Assembly (NCBI RefSeq): GCF_051401765.1
Contig: NW_027480467.1
Location: 496,001 to 560,000, forward strand
Direction of reading: 5' to 3'
From: Calliopsis andreniformis
Taxonomy: Eukaryota > Arthropoda > Insecta > Hymenoptera > Andrenidae
Length of the DNA stretch: 64,000 bases
The position numbers were made by a program, and so were the translations under genes. The notes under the pieces were generated by a model. The model worked only from the letters and a program-made list of their open reading frames with translations, was not told the DNA's origin and ran no database searches. Of the stretch, positions 51,132-63,761 are shown in pieces; the first letter of the stretch is position 1; every line of letters begins with the position of its first letter.

Positions 51132-52265
51132 AGGATTGAGGATTGACCACTGATTGTTAAGGACTGAGGGCTGAAGGTTGAGGATTCAGGATTGAGGATT
51201 CAGGATTGAGGTTTGAGGATTGAGGATTGAGGATTGAGGATTGAGGATTGAAGATTGAGTATTGAGGACTGAAGATTGAGGATTGAGGATTGAGGATTGA
51301 GGATTGAGGATTGAGGATTGAAGACTGAGGATTGAGGATGAGGGCTGAGGGTTGAGGATTGAGGTTTGAGGTCTGAGGACAGAGGATTGAGGATTGAGAA
51401 TTGAGGATTGAGGATTGAGGATTGAAGACTGAGGATTGGTTATTGAGGATTGAACATTGAGGATTGAGGGTTGAGGATTGAGGAGTGAAGATTGAGGATT
51501 GAGGATAGAGGATTGAGGATTGAGGATTGAGGATTGAAGATTGAATATTGATGATTGAAGATTGAGGGTTGAGGATTGAGTGTTGTGGATTGTGGACGAT
51601 GACTGAGGGTTGAATATTGATGTTTGAGGTCTGAGGGTTGAGGATTGAGAATTGAGAATTGAGGATTGAAGATTGAGGATTGAGGATTGAGGACTGAGGA
51701 TTGAGGATAGAGGATTGAGGATTGAAGATTGAGGATTGGGTATTGAGGATTGAAGAATGAGGATTGAGGATTGAGGATTGAGGGTTGAGGATTGAATATT
51801 GAGTATTGAGGATTGAAGATTGACTAATGAGGATTGCGAATTGAGGATTGAGGATTGAGGATTGACGATTGAGGATTGGGTATTGAGGATTGAAGAATGA
51901 GGACTGAGGATTGAGGACTGAGGATTGAGGATTGTAGATTGCGGATTGAGGATTGAGGATTGAGAATTGAGTATTGAGTATTGAGGATTGAAGATTGTGG
52001 ATTGAGGATTGAGGTTTGAGGGTTGAGGACGAGGACTGACGGTTGAGGATTGAGGTTTGAGGATTGAGGATTGAGGACTGAGGACTGAAGATTGAGGATT
52101 GAGCACTGAGGATTGAAGATTGAGGACTGGGGATTGAGGATTGAGGATTGAGGATGGAGGATTGAAGATTGAGTATTGAGGATTGAAGATTGACGATCGA
52201 GGATTGAGGATTGAGGATTGAGGATTGAAGATTGAGGATTGGGGACTGAGTGTTGAGGGTTGAAT

Positions 52266-52353
52266 GATGAGAATTGATGTTTGTGGATAGAGGTTTGAAG
52301 ACTGCAGATTGAGTATTGAGTATGGAAAACTGTAAATTGATTATATTCTATTG
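52266..52353 (+). repeat. Alpha word 46, subtype j
   Basis: 11048 bases after word 38; shares its GTAAATT variant. Confidence 0.9.
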
Positions 52354-52703
52354 AGGATTGAGAATTGACAACTGATTGTTGAGGACTGAGGTCTGAAGGT
52401 TGAGGATTCAGGATTGAGGATGCAGGTTTGAGGTTTGAGGACTGATGATTGAGGATTGAGGATTGAGGATTGAGGATTGAAGACTGAGGATTGAGGATGA
52501 GGGCTGAGTGTTGAGGATTGTGGTTTGAGGACTGAGGGCAGAGGATTGAGGATTGAGAATTGAGGATTGAGGATTGAGGATTGAAGATTGAGGATTGGGT
52601 ATTGAGGATTGAAGAATGAGGATTGAGGATTGAGGATTGAGGTTTGAGGACTGAGGACTGAGGATTGAGGATTGAGAATTGAGGATTGAAGATTGAGGAT
52701 AGA

Positions 52704-53005
52704 GGATTGAAGATTGAGGATTGGGTACTGAGGATTGAAGAATGAGGATTGAGGATTGAGGATTGAGGATTGAGGATTGAATATTGAGTATTGAGGATTG
52801 AAGATTGACTATTGAGGATTGCGAATTGAGGATTGAGGATTGAGAATTGAGGATTGAGGATTGAGGATTGAAGATTGAGGATTGGGTACTGAGGATTGAA
52901 GAATGAGGATTGAGGATTGAGGATTGAGGATTGAGGATTGAATATTGAGTATTGAGGATTGAAGATTGACTATTGAGGATTGCGAATTGAGGATTGAGGA
53001 TTGAG
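52704..53005 (+). repeat. Local 161-base tandem duplication (23 heptamers)
   Basis: The marker GGGTACT at about 52723 recurs 161 bases later, and the marker GCGAATT at 52821 recurs at 52982. The intervening heptamers are the same in both copies. The related loci near 41.8 kb and 27.9 kb have a single copy, so the duplication is private to this place and is one of the youngest events visible. Confidence 0.85.
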
Positions 53006-53118
53006 GATTGAGGATTGATGATTGAGTATTGAGGATGGAAGGTTGAGGATTGTGGATTGAGGATTGAGGATTGAGGCTTGAATATTGAGGATTGGGGACT
53101 GGGCGTTGAGGGTTGAGT

Positions 53119-53206
53119 GATGAGAATTGATGTTTGTGGATAGAGATTTGAAGATTGCAGGTTGAGTATTGAGTATTGAAAACTGTGAATTCATGTTATT
53201 CTATTG
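53119..53206 (+). repeat. Alpha word 47, subtype e (right form)
   Basis: 11098 bases after word 39. Confidence 0.9.
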
Positions 53207-53440
53207 AGGATTGAGGATTGACCACTGACTGTTAAGGACTGAGGGCTGAAGATTGAGGATTCAGGATTGAGGATTCAGGATTGAGGCTTGAGGACTGAGG
53301 ATTGAGGATTGAGGATTGAGGATTGAGGATTGAGGATTGAGGATTGAAGACTGAGGATCGTGTATTGAGTATTGAGTATTGAAGATTGAGGATTGACGAT
53401 TGAGGATTGAGGATTTTGGATTGAAGATTGAGTATTGAGG

Positions 53441-55570
53441 ATTCAAGATTGAGGATTGAGGATTGCGGATTTTGGATTGAGGAGTGAAGATTGAGGATTG
53501 AGGATTGAGGATTGAGGATTGAGGATTGAGGATTGAGGATTGAAGATTGAATATTGATGATTGAAGATTGAGTATTGAGGATTGAATATTGAGGATTGAG
53601 GATTGAGGTTTGAGGATTGAGGACGAGGACTGACGGTTGAGGATTGAGGTTTGAGGATAGAGTATTGAGGATTGAGAATTGAGGATTGAGGATTGAAGAT
53701 TGAGAATTGAGGATAGAAGATTGAGGATTGAGGATAGAGGATTGAGGATTGACGCTTGTGGATTGAGGGTTGAGGATGGTGGATTGAGGATTGAGGATTG
53801 CAGATTGAGTATTGAGGATTGAAGATGGGCGGATTGAGGATTGAGGATAGAAGATTGAGGATTGGGGACTGAGGATTCAAGATTGAGGATCGAAGATTGA
53901 GAATTGAGGATTGGAGATTGATAATTGAGGATTGAGGATTGAACATTGAGGACTGAGGATTGAGGATTGATGATTGAGTATTGAGTATTGAAGATTGAGG
54001 ATAGAGGATTGTCGATTAAGGATTGAGGATGAGGGCTGAGGGTTGAGGGTTGATGTTTGTGGACTGAGGACTGAGGATTGAGGATTGAGAATTGAGGATT
54101 GAGGATTGAAGATTGAGGATTGGGTATTGAGGATTGAAGAATGAGGATTGAGGATTGAGGATTGAGGATTGAGGATTGAGGATTGAAGATTGAGTATTGA
54201 GCATTGAAGCCTGACGATTGAGGATTGAGGATTGAGGATTGAGAATTGAGGATGGAGGATTGAAGATTGAGTATTGAGGATTGAAGATCGAGGATCGAGG
54301 GTTGAGGATTGAGGATTGAGGATTGAAGATTGAGGATTGGGGACTGAGTGTTGAGGGTTGAATGATGAGAATTGATGCTTGTGGATAGAGATTTGAAGAT
54401 TGCAGATTGAGTATTGAGTATTGAAAACTGTGAATTGATGATATTCTATTGAGGATTGAGAATTGACAACTGATTGTTGAGGACTGAGGTCTGAAGATTG
54501 AGGATTCAGGATTGAGGATTCAGGTTTGAGGTTTGAGGACTGAGGATTGAGGATTCAGGATTGAGGGTTGAGGATTGAGGATTGAGGATTGAAGACTGAG
54601 GATTGACGATGAGGGCTGAGGGTTGAGGTTTGAGGTTTGAGGTCTGAGGACAGAGGATTGAGGATTGAGAATTGAGGATTGAGGATTGCGGATTGAAGAC
54701 TGAGGATTGGTTATTGAGGATTGAACATTGAGGATTGAGGATTGAGGATTGAGGAGTGAAGATTGAGGATTGAGGATAGAGGATTGAGGATTGAGGATTG
54801 AGGATTGAAGATTGAATATTGATGATTGAAGATTGAGGGTTGAGGATTGAGTGTTGTCGATTGTGGACGATGACTGAGGGTTGAATATTGATGTTTGAGG
54901 TCTGAGGGTTGAGGATTGAGAATTGAGAATTGAGGATTGAGGATTGAGGATTGAGGATTGAGGACTGAGGATTGAGGATGAGGGCTGAGGGTTGAGGACT
55001 GAGGTTTGACGACTAAGGACAGAGGATTGAGGATTGAGAATTGAGGATTGAGGATTGAGGATTGAAGATTGAAGATTGGGTATTGAGGATTGAAGAGTGA
55101 GGATTGAGGATTGAGGATTGAGGGTTGAGGATTGAATATTGAGTATTGAGGATTGAATATTGACTAATGAGGATTGCGAATTGTGGATTGAGGATTGAGG
55201 ATTAAGGATTGCGGATTGGGTATTGAGGATTGAAGAATGAGGATTGAGGATTGAGGATTGAGTATTGAGGATTGAAGATTGCGGATTGAGGATTGAGGAT
55301 TGAGGATTGAGTATTGAGTATTGAGGATTGAAGATTGTGGATTGAGGGTTGAGGATTGAGGTTTGAGGGACGAGGATTGAGGGTTGAGGATTGAGGACTG
55401 AGGACTGACGATTGAGTATTGAGGATTGAGGATTGATTACTGAGGATTGAGGATTGAGGATTGAGGATTGAGGATTGGGTATTGAGTATTGAAGATTGAG
55501 TATTGAGGATTGAAGATTGAGAATTGAAGATTGAGGATTGAACATTGAGGACTGAGCGTTCAGGGTTGAG
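53441..55570 (+). repeat. Mosaic of unit C (26.8-27.8 kb) and unit B (29.7-30.4 kb) sequence
   Basis: 53.45-54.6 kb follows 26.8-27.8 kb (offset 26840 for the k word at 54364), and from about 54.7 kb it follows 29.68 kb onward. The alpha-k word here has GATGCTT in place of GATGTTT. The next alpha word, at 55572, belongs to the left-type island that follows. Confidence 0.8.
54364..54451 (+). repeat. Alpha word 48, subtype k
   Basis: Carries GATGCTT in place of GATGTTT. Confidence 0.9.
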
Positions 55571-55571
55571 T

Positions 55572-55659
55572 GATGAGAATTGATGTTTGTGGATAGAGAT
55601 TTGAAGATTGCAGATTGATTATTGAGTATTGAAAACTGTGAATTGAGGATATTCTATTG
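55572..55659 (+). repeat. Alpha word 49, subtype h (unfused)
   Basis: 44439 bases after word 12; has GATTATT for one GAGTATT and keeps a separate i word downstream. Confidence 0.9.
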
Positions 55660-55997
55660 CGGATTGAGGATTGACCACTGATTGTTGTGGACTGAGGGCT
55701 GAGGATTGAGGATGCAGGATTGAGGATTCAGAATTGAGGTTTGAGGACTGAGTATTGAGGTTTGAAAATTGAGTATTGAGGATTGAAAATTGTGTATTGA
55801 GGATTGAGGATTGAGGATTGAGGATTGAGGATGAGTGCTGAGGTTTGAGGGTTGAGGTTTGAGGACTGAGGACTGAGGATTGAGGGTTGAGAATTGAGGA
55901 TTGAGGATTGAGGATTGAAGACTGTGGATTGAGGATTGAGGATTGAGGATTGAGGTTTGAAGATTGAGGATTGGGGACTGAGTGTTGAGGGTTGAGT

Positions 55998-56085
55998 GAT
56001 GAGAATTGATGTTTGTGGATAGAGATTTGAAGATTGCAGGCTGAGTATTGAGTATTGAAACCTGTCAATTGAGGATATTCTATTG
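55998..56085 (+). repeat. Alpha word 50, subtype i
   Basis: 44439 bases after word 13; the only i word in the right half. Confidence 0.9.
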
Positions 56086-56224
56086 AGGATTGAGGATTCA
56101 CAACTGATTGTTGAGGTCTGAGGGCTGAAGATTGAGCGCTCAGGATTGTGGATTCAGGATTGAGGTTTGAGGACTGAGGATTGAGGATTCAGGATTGAGG
56201 ATTGAGGATTGAGGATTGAGGGTT

Positions 56225-56263
56225 GATCGTTGAGGATTGCGTATTGAGGATAAAACATTGAGG
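56225..56263 (+). repeat. Omega word, right form in left-type island
   Basis: Its position matches the left copies (offset 44439) but it carries GATCGTT, so the island is intermediate between the two families. Confidence 0.85.
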
Positions 56264-58343
56264 ATTGAGGATTGAGTATTGAGGATTGGGGATTGAGTAT
56301 TGAAGATTGAATATTGATGATTGAAGATTGATGATCGAGGATTGAGGGTTGTGGATTGAGGACGAGGACTGAGGGTTGAGCATTGATGTTCGAGGTCTGA
56401 GGATTGAGGATTGAGGATTGAGAATTGAGGATTGAGGATTGAGGATTGAAGATTGAGGATTGGGTGTTGAGGATTGAAGAATGAGGATTGAGGATTGAGG
56501 ATTGAGGATTGAGGATTGAAGATTGAGTATTGAGGATTGAAGATTGAGGATTGAGGATTGAGGATTGAGGATTGAGGATTGAGGATTGCGGATAGAAGAT
56601 TGAGGATTGGGTATTGCGTATTGAACGTTGAGGATTGAGGATTGAGGATTGAGTATTGAGGATTGAGGATTGAGAATTGAGGATTGAGGATTGAGGATTG
56701 AAATTGAGGATTGGGTATTGAGGATTGAAGAATGAGGATTTAGGTTTGAGGATTGAGGATTGAGGATTGAGGATTGAAGACTGAGTATTGAGGATTGAAG
56801 GTTGAGGATTGAGGAGTGAGTATTGAAGATTGAGGATTTGGGACCGAGGATTGAAGATTGAGGATTGAGGATTGAGGATTGAGGATTGAGGATTGAGGAT
56901 TGAGGATTGAAGATCGAGGATTGGGTATTGAGGATTGAAGAATGAGGATTGAGGATTGAGGATTGAGGATTGAGTATTGAAGATTGAGTATTGAGGTTTG
57001 AAGATTGACGATTGAGGATTGAGGATTGAGGATTGAAGATTGAGTATTGAGGATTGAAGATTGAGTATTGAGGATTGAGGATTGAGGATTGAGGATCGAG
57101 GATTGAGCGTTGTGGATTGAGGACGAGGACTGAGGGTTGAGTATTGATGATTGAGGTCTGAGGATTGAGGATTGAGGATTGAGAATTGAGGATTGAGGAT
57201 TGAGGATTGAAGATTGTGGATTGGGTGTTGAGGATTGAAGAATGAGGATTGAGGATTGAGGATTGAGGATTGAGGATTGAGGATTGAGGTTTGAGGACTG
57301 AGGACTGAGGATTGAGGATTGAGAATTGATGATTGAGGATTGAGGGTTGAAGATTGAGGATTGGGTATTGAGGATTGAAGAATGATGATTGAAGAATGAG
57401 GATTGGGGATTGAGTATTGAGGATTGAGGATTGAATATTGAGTATTGACGATTGAGTATTGAGGATTGAGGATTAAGGATTGAGGATTGAGGATTGAAGA
57501 TTGAGTATTGAGGATTGAAGATTGAGGATTGAGGATTGAGGATTGAGGATTGAGGATTGAGGATTGAAGACTGAGGATTGAGGATGAGGGCTGAGGGTTG
57601 AGGATTGAGGTTTGAGGTCTGAGGACAGAGGATTGAGGATTCAGAATTGAGGATTGAGGATTGAGGATTGAAGACTGAGGATTGGCTATTGAGGATTGAA
57701 CATTGAGGATTGAGGGTTGAGGATTGAGGAGTGAAGATTGAGGATTGAGGATAGAGGATTGAGGATTGAGGATTGAGGATTGAAGATTGCGGATTGAGGA
57801 TTGAGGATTGAGGATTGAGTATTGAGTATTGATGATTGAAGATTGTGGATTGAGGATTGAGGTTTGAGGATTGAGGACGAGGACTGACGGTTGAGGATTG
57901 AGGTTTGAGGATTGAGGATTGAGGACTGGGGATTGAAGATTGAGGATTGAGCATTGAGGGTTGAAGACTGAGGACTGGGGATTGAGGATTGAAGATTGAG
58001 GATTAAGGATTGAGGATTGGGGATTAAGGATCTAGGATTGGAGATTGATTATTGAGGATTGAAGATTGAGGATTGAGGATTGAGTATTGAGAATTGAGAA
58101 TTGAGGATGAGGGCTGAGGGTTGAGGATTGAGGTTTGAGGGACGAGGATTGAGGGTTGAGGGTTGAGGACTGAGGACTGACGATTGAGTATTGAGGATTG
58201 AGGATTGATTACTGAGGATTGAGGATTGAGGATTGAGGATTGAGGATTGGGTATTGAGTATTGAAGATTCAGTATTGAGGATTGAAGATTGAGAATTGAA
58301 GATTGAGGATTGAACTTTGAGGACTGAGCGTTCAGGGTTGAGT

Positions 58344-58431
58344 GATGAGAATTGATGTTTGTGGATAGAGATTTGAAGATTGCAGATTGAGTATTGAGTA
58401 TTGAAAACTGTGAATTGAGGATATTCTATTG
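58344..58431 (+). repeat. Alpha word 51, subtype h, fused to i flank
   Basis: 12810 bases after word 42. Confidence 0.9.
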
Positions 58432-58570
58432 CGGATTGAGGATTGACAACTGATTGTTGTGGACTGAGGGCTGAAGATTGAGCGCTCAGGATTGTGGATT
58501 CAGGATTGAGGTTTGACGACTGAGGATTGAGGATTCAGGATTGAGGACTGAGGATTGAGGATTGAGGATT

Positions 58571-58609
58571 GATCGTTGTGGATTGCGTATTGAGGATAAA
58601 ACATTGAGG
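58571..58609 (+). repeat. Omega word, right form
   Basis: Has GTGGATT where other copies have GAGGATT. Confidence 0.85.
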
Positions 58610-58765
58610 ATTGAGGATTGAGTATTGAGGATTCTGGATCGAGGATTGAAGATTGAATATTGATGATTGAAGATTGAGGATCGAGGATTGAGGGTTGTGG
58701 ATTGAGGACGAGGACTGAGGGTTGAGCATTGATGTTTGAGGTCTGAGGATTGAGGATTGAGGATT

Positions 58766-59480
58766 GAGAATTGATGATTGAGGATTGAGGGTTGAAGATT
58801 GAGGATTGGGTATTGAGGATTGAAGAATGAGGATTGAGGATTCAGGATTGAGGATTGAATGTTGAAGATTGAGTATTGAGGATTGAAGAATGACGATCGA
58901 GGATTGAGAATTGAGGATTGAGTATTGAGGATTGAGGATTGAAGATTGAGTATTGAGAATTGAAGGTTGAGGAATGTGGATTGAGGATTGAGGATTGAGG
59001 ATTGAATATTGAGGATTGGGGACTGAGTGTTGAGGGTTGCATGATGAGAATTGATGTTTGTGGATAGAGAATTGAAGATTGCAGATTGAGTTTTGAGTAT
59101 TGAAAACTGTGAATTGATGATATTCTATTGAGGATTGAGGATTGACAACTGATTGTAGAGGACTGAGGGCTGAAGCTTGAGGATTCAGGATTGAGGATTC
59201 AGGATTGAGGTTTGGGGAGAGAGGACTGAGGGTTGAGGATTGAGGATTGAGAATTGAGGATTGAGGATTGAGGATTGAAGATTGAGGATTGGCTGTTGAG
59301 GATTGATCATTGAGGATTGAGGATTGAGGATTGAGGATTGAGGATTGAAGGTTGAATATTGATGAATGAAGATTGAGGATTGAGGATTATGGGTTGTGGA
59401 TTGAGAACGAGGACTGAGGGTTGAGTGTTGATGCCTGAGGTCTGAGGATTGAGGATTGAGGATTGCGAACTGAGGATTGA
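58766..59480 (+). repeat. Diverged relic of unit A type
   Basis: This follows the order of 0.84-1.4 kb, including the b-type alpha word at 59043 and GGCTGTT at about 59290, and then that of 3.17-3.3 kb with the TGATGCC marker near 59430. It differs from the left copies at many heptamers, for example GAATGTT near 58858 and GATCATT near 59305. I read it as an old copy isolated from the homogenisation acting on the left half. Confidence 0.75.
59043..59130 (+). repeat. Alpha word 52, subtype b-like
   Basis: Placed with b by its context and its GATGATATTC end, but it has the common GATGTTTGTGG instead of the b-specific bases. Confidence 0.75.
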
Positions 59481-59580
59481 GGATTGAGGATTGAGGATTG
59501 AAGATTCAGTATTGAGGATTGAAGATTCAGAATTGAGGATTGAGGATTGAACATTGAGTACTGAGTGTTGAGTGTTGAGT

Positions 59581-59668
59581 GATGAGAATTGATGTTTCTA
59601 GATAGAGATCTGAAGATTGCAGATTGAGTATTGAGTATTGAAAACTGTGAATTGAGGATATTCTATTG
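59581..59668 (+). repeat. Alpha word 53, subtype d (right form)
   Basis: TTTCTAGATAG form directly after a left-type relic. Confidence 0.9.
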
Positions 59669-61509
59669 AGGATTGAGGATTGACAACTGAATGTTGAGGA
59701 CTGAGGGCTGAAGATTGAGGATTCAGGATTGGGGATTCAGAATTGAGGTTTGAGGACTGAGGATTGAGGATTGACGATTGAGTATTGAGGATTGAGGATT
59801 GATGATTCAGGATTGAGGATTGAAGATTGAGGATTGGGTATTGACGATTGAAGATTGAGGATCGAGGATTGAGCGTTGTGGATTGAGGACGAGGACTGAG
59901 GGTTGAGTATTGACGATTGAGGTCTGAGGATTGAGGATTGAGGATTGAGAATTGAGGATTGAGGATTGAGGATTGAAGATTGTGGATTGGGTGTTGAGGA
60001 TTGAAGAATGAGGATTGAGGATTGAGGATTGAGGATTGAGGATTGAGGATTGGGGATTGAGTATTGAGGATTGAGGATTGAATATTGAGTATTGACGATT
60101 GAGTATTGAGGATTGAGGATTGAGGATTGAGGATTGAGGATTGAAGATTGAGTATTGAGGATTGAAGATTGAGGATTGAGGATTGAGGATTGAGGATTGA
60201 GGATTGAGGATTGAAGACTGAGGATTGAGGATGAGGGCTGAGGGTTGAGGATTGAGGTTTGAGGTCTGAGGACAGAGGATTGAGGATTGAGAATTGAGGA
60301 TTGAGGATTGAGGATTGAAGACTGAGGATTGGTTATTGAGGATTGAACATTGAGGATTGAGGGTTGAGGATTGAGGAGTGAAGATTGAGGATTGAGGATA
60401 GAGGATTGAGGATTGAGTATTGAGGATTGAGGATTGAGGATTGAGGATTGAAGATTGAATATTGAGTATTGAAGGTTGAGGATTGAGGATTGAGGATTGA
60501 GGATTGAGGATTGAAGACTGAGGATCGTGTATTGAGTATTGAGTGTTGAAGATTGAGGATTGACGATTGAGGATTGAGGATTTTGGATTGAAGATTGAGT
60601 ATTGAGGATTCAAGATTGAGGATTGAGGATTGAGGATTGAGGATTGAGGAGTGAAGATTGAGGATTGAGGATTGAGGATTGAGGATTGAGGATTGAGGAT
60701 TGAGGATTGAAGATTGAATATTGATGATTGAAGATTGAGTATTGAGGATTGAATATTGAGGATTGAGGACGAGGACTGACGGTTGAGGATTGAGGTTTGA
60801 GGATAGAGTATTGAGGATTGAGAATTGAGGATTGAGGATTGAAGATTGAGAATTGAGGATTGAAGATTGAGGATTGAGGATAGAGGATTGAGGATTGACG
60901 CTTGTGGATTGAGGGTTGAGGATGGTGGATTGAGGATTGAGGATTGCAGATTGAGTATTGAGGATTGAAGATGGGCGGATTGAGGATTGAGGATAGAAGA
61001 TTGAGGATTGGGGACTGAGGATTCAAGATTGAGGATCGAAGATTGAGAATTGAGGATTGAAGATTGATAATTGAGGATTGAGGATTGAACATTGAGGACT
61101 GAGGATTGAGGATTGATGATTGAGTATTGAGTATTGAAGATTGAGGATAGAGGATTGTCGATTAAGGATTGAGGATGAGGGCTGAGGGTTGAGGGTTGAG
61201 GTTTGTGGACTGAGGACTGAGGATTGAGGATTGAGAATTGAGGATTGAGGATTGAAGATTGAGGATTGGGTATTGAGGATTGAAGAATGAGGATTGAGGA
61301 TTGAGGATTGAGGATTGAGGATTGAGGATTGAAGATTGAGTATTGAGCATTGAAGCCTGACGATTGAGGATTGAGGATTGAGGATTGAGAATTGAGGATG
61401 GAGGATTGAAGATTGAGTTTTGAGGATTGAAGATCGAGGATCGAGGGTTGAGGATTGAGGATTGAGGATTGAAGATTGAGGATTGGGGACTGAGTGTTGA
61501 GGGATGAAT

Positions 61510-61597
61510 GATGAGAATTGATGTTTGTGGATAGAGATTTGAAGATTGCAGATTGAGTATTGAGTATTGAAAACTGTGAATTGATGATATTCTATTG
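61510..61597 (+). repeat. Alpha word 54, subtype k
   Basis: 7146 bases after word 48, with the usual GATGTTT. Confidence 0.9.
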
Positions 61598-62967
61598 AGG
61601 ATTGAGAATTGACAACTGATTGTTGAGGACTGAGGTCTGAAGATTGAGGATTCAGGATTGAGGATTCAGGTTTGTGGTTTGAGGACTGAGGATTGAGGAT
61701 TCAGGATTGAGGATTGAGGATTGAGGATTGAGGATTGAAGACTGAGGATTGACGATGAGGGCTGAGGGTTGAGGTTTGAGGTTTGAGGTCTGAGGACAGA
61801 GGATTGAGGATTGAGAATTGAGGATTGAGGATTGAGGATTGAAGACTGAGGATTGGTTATTGAGGATTGAACATTGAGGATTGAGAATTGAGGATTGAGG
61901 AGTGAAGATTGAGGATTGAGGATAGAGGATTGAGGATTGATGATTGAGGATTGAAGATTGAATATTGATGATTGAAGATTGAGGGTTGAGGATTGAGTGT
62001 TGTGGATTATGGACGATGAATGAGGGTTGAATATTGATGTTTGAGGTCTGAGGATTGAGGATTGAGGATTGAGGATTGAGGACTGAGGATTGAGGATGAG
62101 GGCTGAGGGTTGAGGATTGAGGTTTGACGACTAAGGACAGAGGATTGGGGATTGAGAATTGAGGATTGAGAATTGAGGATTGAGGATTGAGGATTGAAGA
62201 TTGAGGATTGGGTATTGAGGATTGAAGAATGAGGATTGAGGATTGAGGATTGAGGGTTGAGGATTGAATATTGAGTATTGAGGATTGAATATTGACTAAT
62301 GAGGATTGCGAATTGTGGATTGAGGATTGAGGATTGAGGATTGAGGATTGGGTATTGAGGATTGAAGAATGAGGATTGAGGATTGAGGATTGAGTATTGA
62401 GGATTGAAGATTGCGGATTGAGGATTGAGGATTGAGGATTGAGTATTGAGTATTGAGGATTGAAGATTGTGGATTGAGGATTGAGGTTTGAGGATTGAGG
62501 ACGAGGACTGACGGTTGAGGATTGAGGTTTGAGGATTGAGGATTGAGGACTGGGGATTGAAGATTGAGGATTGAGCATTGAGGGTTGAAGACTGAGGACT
62601 GGGGATTGAGGATTGAAGATTGAGGATTAAGGATTGAGGATTGGGGATTAAGGATCTAGGATTGGAGATTGATTATTGAGGATTGAAGATTGAGGATTGA
62701 GGATTGAGTATTGAGAATTGAGAATTGAGGATGAGGGCTGAGGGTTGAGGATTGAGGTTTGAGGGACGAGGATTGAGGGTTGAGGGTTGAGGACTGAGGT
62801 CTGACGATTGAGTATTGAGGATTGAGGATTGATTACTGAGGATTGAGGATTGAGGATTGAGGATTGAGGATTGGGTATTGAGTATTGAAGATTCAGTATT
62901 GAGGATTGAAGATTGAGAATTGAAGATTGAGGATTGAACTTTGAGGACTGAGCGTTCAGGGTTGAGT

Positions 62968-63055
62968 GATGAGAATTGATGTTTGTGGATAGAGATTTGA
63001 AGACTGCAGATTGAGTATTGAGTATTGAAAACTGTGAATTGAGGATATTCTATTG
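62968..63055 (+). repeat. Alpha word 55, subtype h, fused to i flank
   Basis: 4624 bases after word 51; has GACTGCAG where the other h words have GATTGCAG. Confidence 0.9.
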
Positions 63056-63194
63056 CGGATTGAGGATTGACAACTGATTGTTGTGGACTGAGGGCTGAAG
63101 ATTGAGCGCTCAGGATTGTGGATTCAGGATTGAGGTTTGACGACTGAGGATTGAGGATTCAGGATTGAGGATTGAGGATTGAGGGTTGAGGATT

Positions 63195-63233
63195 GATCGT
63201 TGAGGATTGCGTATTGAGGATAAAACATTGGGG
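63195..63233 (+). repeat. Omega word, right form
   Basis: 4624 bases after the copy at 58571. Confidence 0.85.
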
Positions 63234-63673
63234 ATTGAGCATTGAGTATTGAGGATTCTGGATTGAGGATTGAAGATTGAATATTGATGATTGAAGATTG
63301 ACGATCGAGGATTGAGGGTTGTGGATTGAGGACGAGGACTGAGGGTTGAGCATTGATGTTTGAGGTCTGAGGATTGAGGATTGAGGATTGAGAATTGAGG
63401 ATTGAGGATTGAGGATTGAAGATTGAGGATTGGGTGTTGAGGATTGAAGAATGAGGATTGAGGATTGAGGATTGAGGATTGAGGACTGAAGATTGAGGAT
63501 TGAGCACTGAGGATTGAAGATTGAGGACTGGGGATTGAGGATTGAGGATTGAGGATTGAGGATGGAGGATTGAAGATTGAGTATTGAGGATTGAAGATTG
63601 AGGATCGAGGATTGAGGATTGAGGATTGAGGATTGAAGATTGAGGATTGGGGACTGAGTGTTGAGGGTTGAAT

Positions 63674-63761
63674 GATGAGAATTGATGTTTGTGGATAGAG
63701 GTTTGAAGACTGCAGATTGAGTATTGAGTATGGAAAACTGTGAATTGATGATATTCTATTG
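63674..63761 (+). repeat. Alpha word 56, j/k hybrid
   Basis: The left part has the j bases AGAGGTTTGAAGACTGCAG and GAGTATGG; the right end and following flank have the k form. Confidence 0.82.

Larger units (their letters stand above)
48356..51215 (+). repeat. Copy of unit B2, about 36.12-39.2 kb
   Basis: The offset is 12234 at first, then 12227 (one heptamer lost), 12074 after a 153-base loss near 49690, and 12011 by 50457. Alpha words are h, d, e. It lacks the 125-base segment, as B copy 2 does, which argues that it derives from that copy. The 153 bases missing near 49690 equal 21 heptamers plus the 6-base GAAATT unit found in the other copies. Confidence 0.83.
51216..53440 (+). repeat. 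Copy of 40.1-42.34 kb with internal losses and a local duplication
   Basis: The offset jumps from 12011 to 11117 at about 51215, a loss of 894 bases that fits 126 heptamers plus two 6-base units. A further 69 bases (nine heptamers and one 6-base unit) are missing near 51710, giving offset 11048. A 161-base tandem duplication near 52.7-53.0 kb and a nearby loss bring the offset to 11098. Alpha words are j and e. Confidence 0.82.
55571..56960 (+). repeat. Left-type island matching 11.13-12.5 kb
   Basis: The alpha-h word (55572), the alpha-i word (55998) and the omega word (56225) all have the offset 44439 to their partners at 11133, 11559 and 11786. The GATTTGG GACCGAG marker at 56834 is 44453 from its partner. 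This is the only place right of 24 kb that keeps separate h and i words. It therefore shows the arrangement from which the fused h/i words of unit B can be derived. Substitutions against the left copies are more numerous than among the recent copies. Confidence 0.83.
56961..58765 (+). repeat. Mosaic of unit B sequence around one h word
   Basis: 57.1-57.8 kb resembles 33.66-34.35 kb. From about 57.8 kb the sequence follows 30.25 kb onward and 45.0 kb onward, with the h word at 58344 and the omega word at 58571 (offset 12810 to 45534 and 45761). The 125-base segment is present. There is no gene or non-repeat sequence. Confidence 0.8.
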
